64,000 bases of DNA from Lingula anatina (Eukaryota; Brachiopoda; Lingulata; Lingulida; Lingulidae). The notes beneath the pieces were generated by a model. That model worked only from the letters and a program-made list of their open reading frames with translations, did not search any database and was not told the DNA's origin. Location: NCBI RefSeq assembly GCF_001039355.2, contig NW_019774336.1, positions 124,001 through 188,000 on the forward strand, read 5' to 3'. Every line of letters starts with the position of its first letter. The first letter of the stretch is position 1. The translations under genes were made by a program, and so were the position numbers. Shown here piece by piece: positions 61,822-64,000 of this stretch.

Positions 61822-63576
61822 TTATTCTGGGGCAAATATATCTCCTGTGTCCCTGTGTCTGGTGGTATGGCTGTTCTCAGTGGCACCATAGGAGTTGCCC
61901 AGAGTAGTGGCTGCTGCCTGGTTGTCATTGTGACTATTTGGATTCAAGGCATCAGGAGATGATGGTGGTTGCTTTCTGTCATCTCTAAGCACAGAGGGGA
62001 TGAAGGGCTATAAAAAGGAAATAGGTACAATAAAAAGTGAAATATCAATCAATTTAGTACATCTACAATACCAAAAGAGTAGAGCAATGAAAGTTTAAAG
62101 ACCTGTTTTTTTATCATGGTAACCCTTATCTTGTGTGTGTCTAGATATGCTAGTTGTGCCAGCTAGTAATCTGGTACATCTGTAGTAAGACTGCATTGTG
62201 ATGTGACTTACCTGGTCTGAAGTTGTGCTGATACGACCGGTGCCACTTTCACCATCTAGTGTCTGAAGAATATAAAAACATTTTACAATACATCATATCA
62301 TACACCAAACATTTTAAAAGATCACACATTTACTAATCAATATCTAAATATTGTGACAGGAGAGTAAATATGTAATTATCACAACACTAACCCTATAGTA
62401 TACTGGGGTGAACTGTTTGAACCATCCAAAGCTCAGTCTCCCAATGAACATCAACATGATGATGAACAGAGTAATGGCAGAGAAACCACTGATTCCCTGT
62501 CTGGCATCTGAAACAGTAAACAAAAATAAACTTGTTTTACAAACTATTGATAAAAATGATGACATAATTGAACTCCAACGTGTCTAGTAGGGAGATTTAT
62601 GTACTGTGATACTATGATATTTGTGTGATATGTGTACACGTTTTGTGTATCAATTGCACCTTGGCAACAAATTCAAATACCTTTTTTGCCGTTTCACTAG
62701 CACAATGTGTTAAAAAAAAACACCTCTTCAAATTGGTAGAAACAGTCAACCAAGGATGAGACTGCCATTTTGTAAAAAAGTCCAGAAAAAGGGCGTGGGA
62801 TACAGTGGGCTCCATAGGCCAATGATATTTTTGGCTCCCAAAAAGTTGATATAAGCTGATAGTCTCATCCTTGAATGAACTTGGGAATTTCAAATGACAA
62901 TTAAATACTTTACCTGTCCTGATAACTGTAAAGAAAAGAATATTGCACTGCAGCAGGACAACAGCTATCAGGACAAAGTTAATGGCACTGGTGTGGATAT
63001 TCTTGTTGATCTTTGAAGGAGCATAAGCAAAGTAAATGTTGTAGCGATCCACAGCATATTTCAAAACAAGGTAAAGCAAACCTGAAAAAACAAGGAAAGT
63101 TTGTAATTAATTAATTGATATACAGAGAGGAAATAAGTTATATGCTACATGTATGTCTTCACATGGCTATATTAAAATTGATTATTCAATTTCTTAAACA
63201 ATTCATGAAATTTGAAGGAAATCTGAAAAATGAAGCCTATATACAGGAGTAGTGTAAAGAACAAAATATCAATATGTGCCTTGTTGAATTTGACGTGTTT
63301 TTGAAATGCAGATTTTGTAAATAATCCATGTTACTAACACATGCTTTTTTTTCAAACAGACTTAATTTATAAGATCATGTAATAGCTTTCCTTTAATCCA
63401 TCTCTACAAAATAATATAATATAGTTCACTTCCAACAGTCACCTCCAAGGAAGGGATATATGGAACTCACCAAAAGGGACAATAAGGGGACATGGAATGC
63501 TGTAAGTCATTGTGACAGCAAATATAGTCAACATCCAGGCATAGTTCTGGCCAAACTGGAACTCCCACAGCACTGA
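61822..63576 (-). CDS. TMEM63: TMEM63 (OSCA/TMEM63 channel), C-terminal exons
   Basis: OSCA/TMEM63 proteins are mechanically and osmotically gated cation channels. Exons in the window are 63576-63471, 63081-62914, 62507-62392, 62262-62212 and 62007-61822, in phase, ending in TAA at 61824-61822; about 208 residues are seen. The first exon has FQFGQNYAWMLTIFAVTMTY and SIPCPLIVPFG, a hallmark of the channel core, followed by LKYAVDRYNIYFAYAPSKI. Two further hydrophobic segments (FVLIAVVLLQCNILFF and FSAITLFIIMLMFIGRLSF) are the last membrane helices. The cytoplasmic tail is polar (DDRKQPPSSPDALNPNSHND) and poorly conserved. The N-terminal RSN1_TM and cytosolic domains must lie beyond 64000. Which paralogue (A, B or C) is not decidable. 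Confidence 0.92.
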
Positions 63577-64000
63577 CTGGAAAATACAATAAAATTATTT
63601 AAGAACAAAAGAAAGTCATTTGGAATCTTCATGTGTGAAAATTGTAAACACTGAAAATCCTGAAAATGTAGCTTGCATTTAGACCATATGAAAAAAATCA
63701 ATCAAAATGAATACTGAAAATCCCGAGATCAGGCATAGTCCTGTAATCTTTCACCCAAGAATCTTAAATTTTAATTTTATTTAATGCTTCCGATTGCGTA
63801 GACACACATTATTATGTGACTCTAATTTTCTTGAAGCTCTCTTTGGTCTACATAAAAATATGAATTGAGAATCTATGAGCCTCAATTCTTCAAATCATAA
63901 TTTGCTACATGTAATCTTTTGTAATTTGCTTGTAAGACAACAATCTTTCACAGCAATCAAGGTTCAAATTCTAAAATTGTAAACTTTATTAAGCTTCCAT

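Overview
This is a eukaryotic, intron-rich, AT-rich window. The genes are split by GT-AG introns (one candidate GC-AG) and separated by long noncoding stretches full of microsatellites, short inverted-repeat elements and decayed Tc1/mariner and LINE sequence. The gene set (Rab27, a VWDE-like protein, TMEM26, a pentraxin, TMEM63) is animal. The frequent tacatgta-type words and an apple-like/pentraxin secreted protein suggest a marine invertebrate such as a hemichordate, amphioxus or mollusc, but I cannot fix the phylum from sequence alone.

Layout. 0-8 kb: a Tc1 transposase relic, two short inverted-repeat elements, and an unrecognised minus-strand gene seen as five phase-compatible candidate exons (4208-7779). 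8-11.4 kb: no gene seen. 11.5-22.1 kb: a Rab27-type GTPase on plus, with five confident coding exons and a possible extra 5' exon. Its intron 3 holds two decayed tandem copies of the switch II exon and an inverted-repeat element; intron 4 holds a LINE fragment. 25.2-26.7 kb: two inverted-repeat elements side by side. 27.35-30.5 kb: a minus-strand NmrA-like NAD(P)-binding protein with an N-terminal MGC acylation-type motif. 33.5-49.2 kb: a large minus-strand secreted VWDE-like gene (D8C, VWD and EGF-like modules, at least 17 exons) whose introns carry a Tc1 element with both ends, a second Tc1 relic and a TA-flanked inverted-repeat element. 51.2-55.2 kb: TMEM26 on plus with a CCAAT/CRE/TATA-like promoter. 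56.5-59.3 kb: a minus-strand secreted apple-like plus pentraxin protein. 61.8-63.6 kb: the last five exons of a minus-strand TMEM63 channel whose 5' part lies beyond the window.

The genes do not form an evident pathway. Rab27 is a secretory-granule GTPase, TMEM63 and TMEM26 are membrane proteins, and the VWDE-like and pentraxin proteins are secreted. The most unusual observations are the decayed Rab27 exon copies, the acylation motif on the NmrA-like protein, the apple-like/pentraxin architecture, the possible early end of the VWDE-like gene, and the unidentified split gene at 4.2-7.8 kb. Exon limits were set by hand from splice consensus and reading phase.
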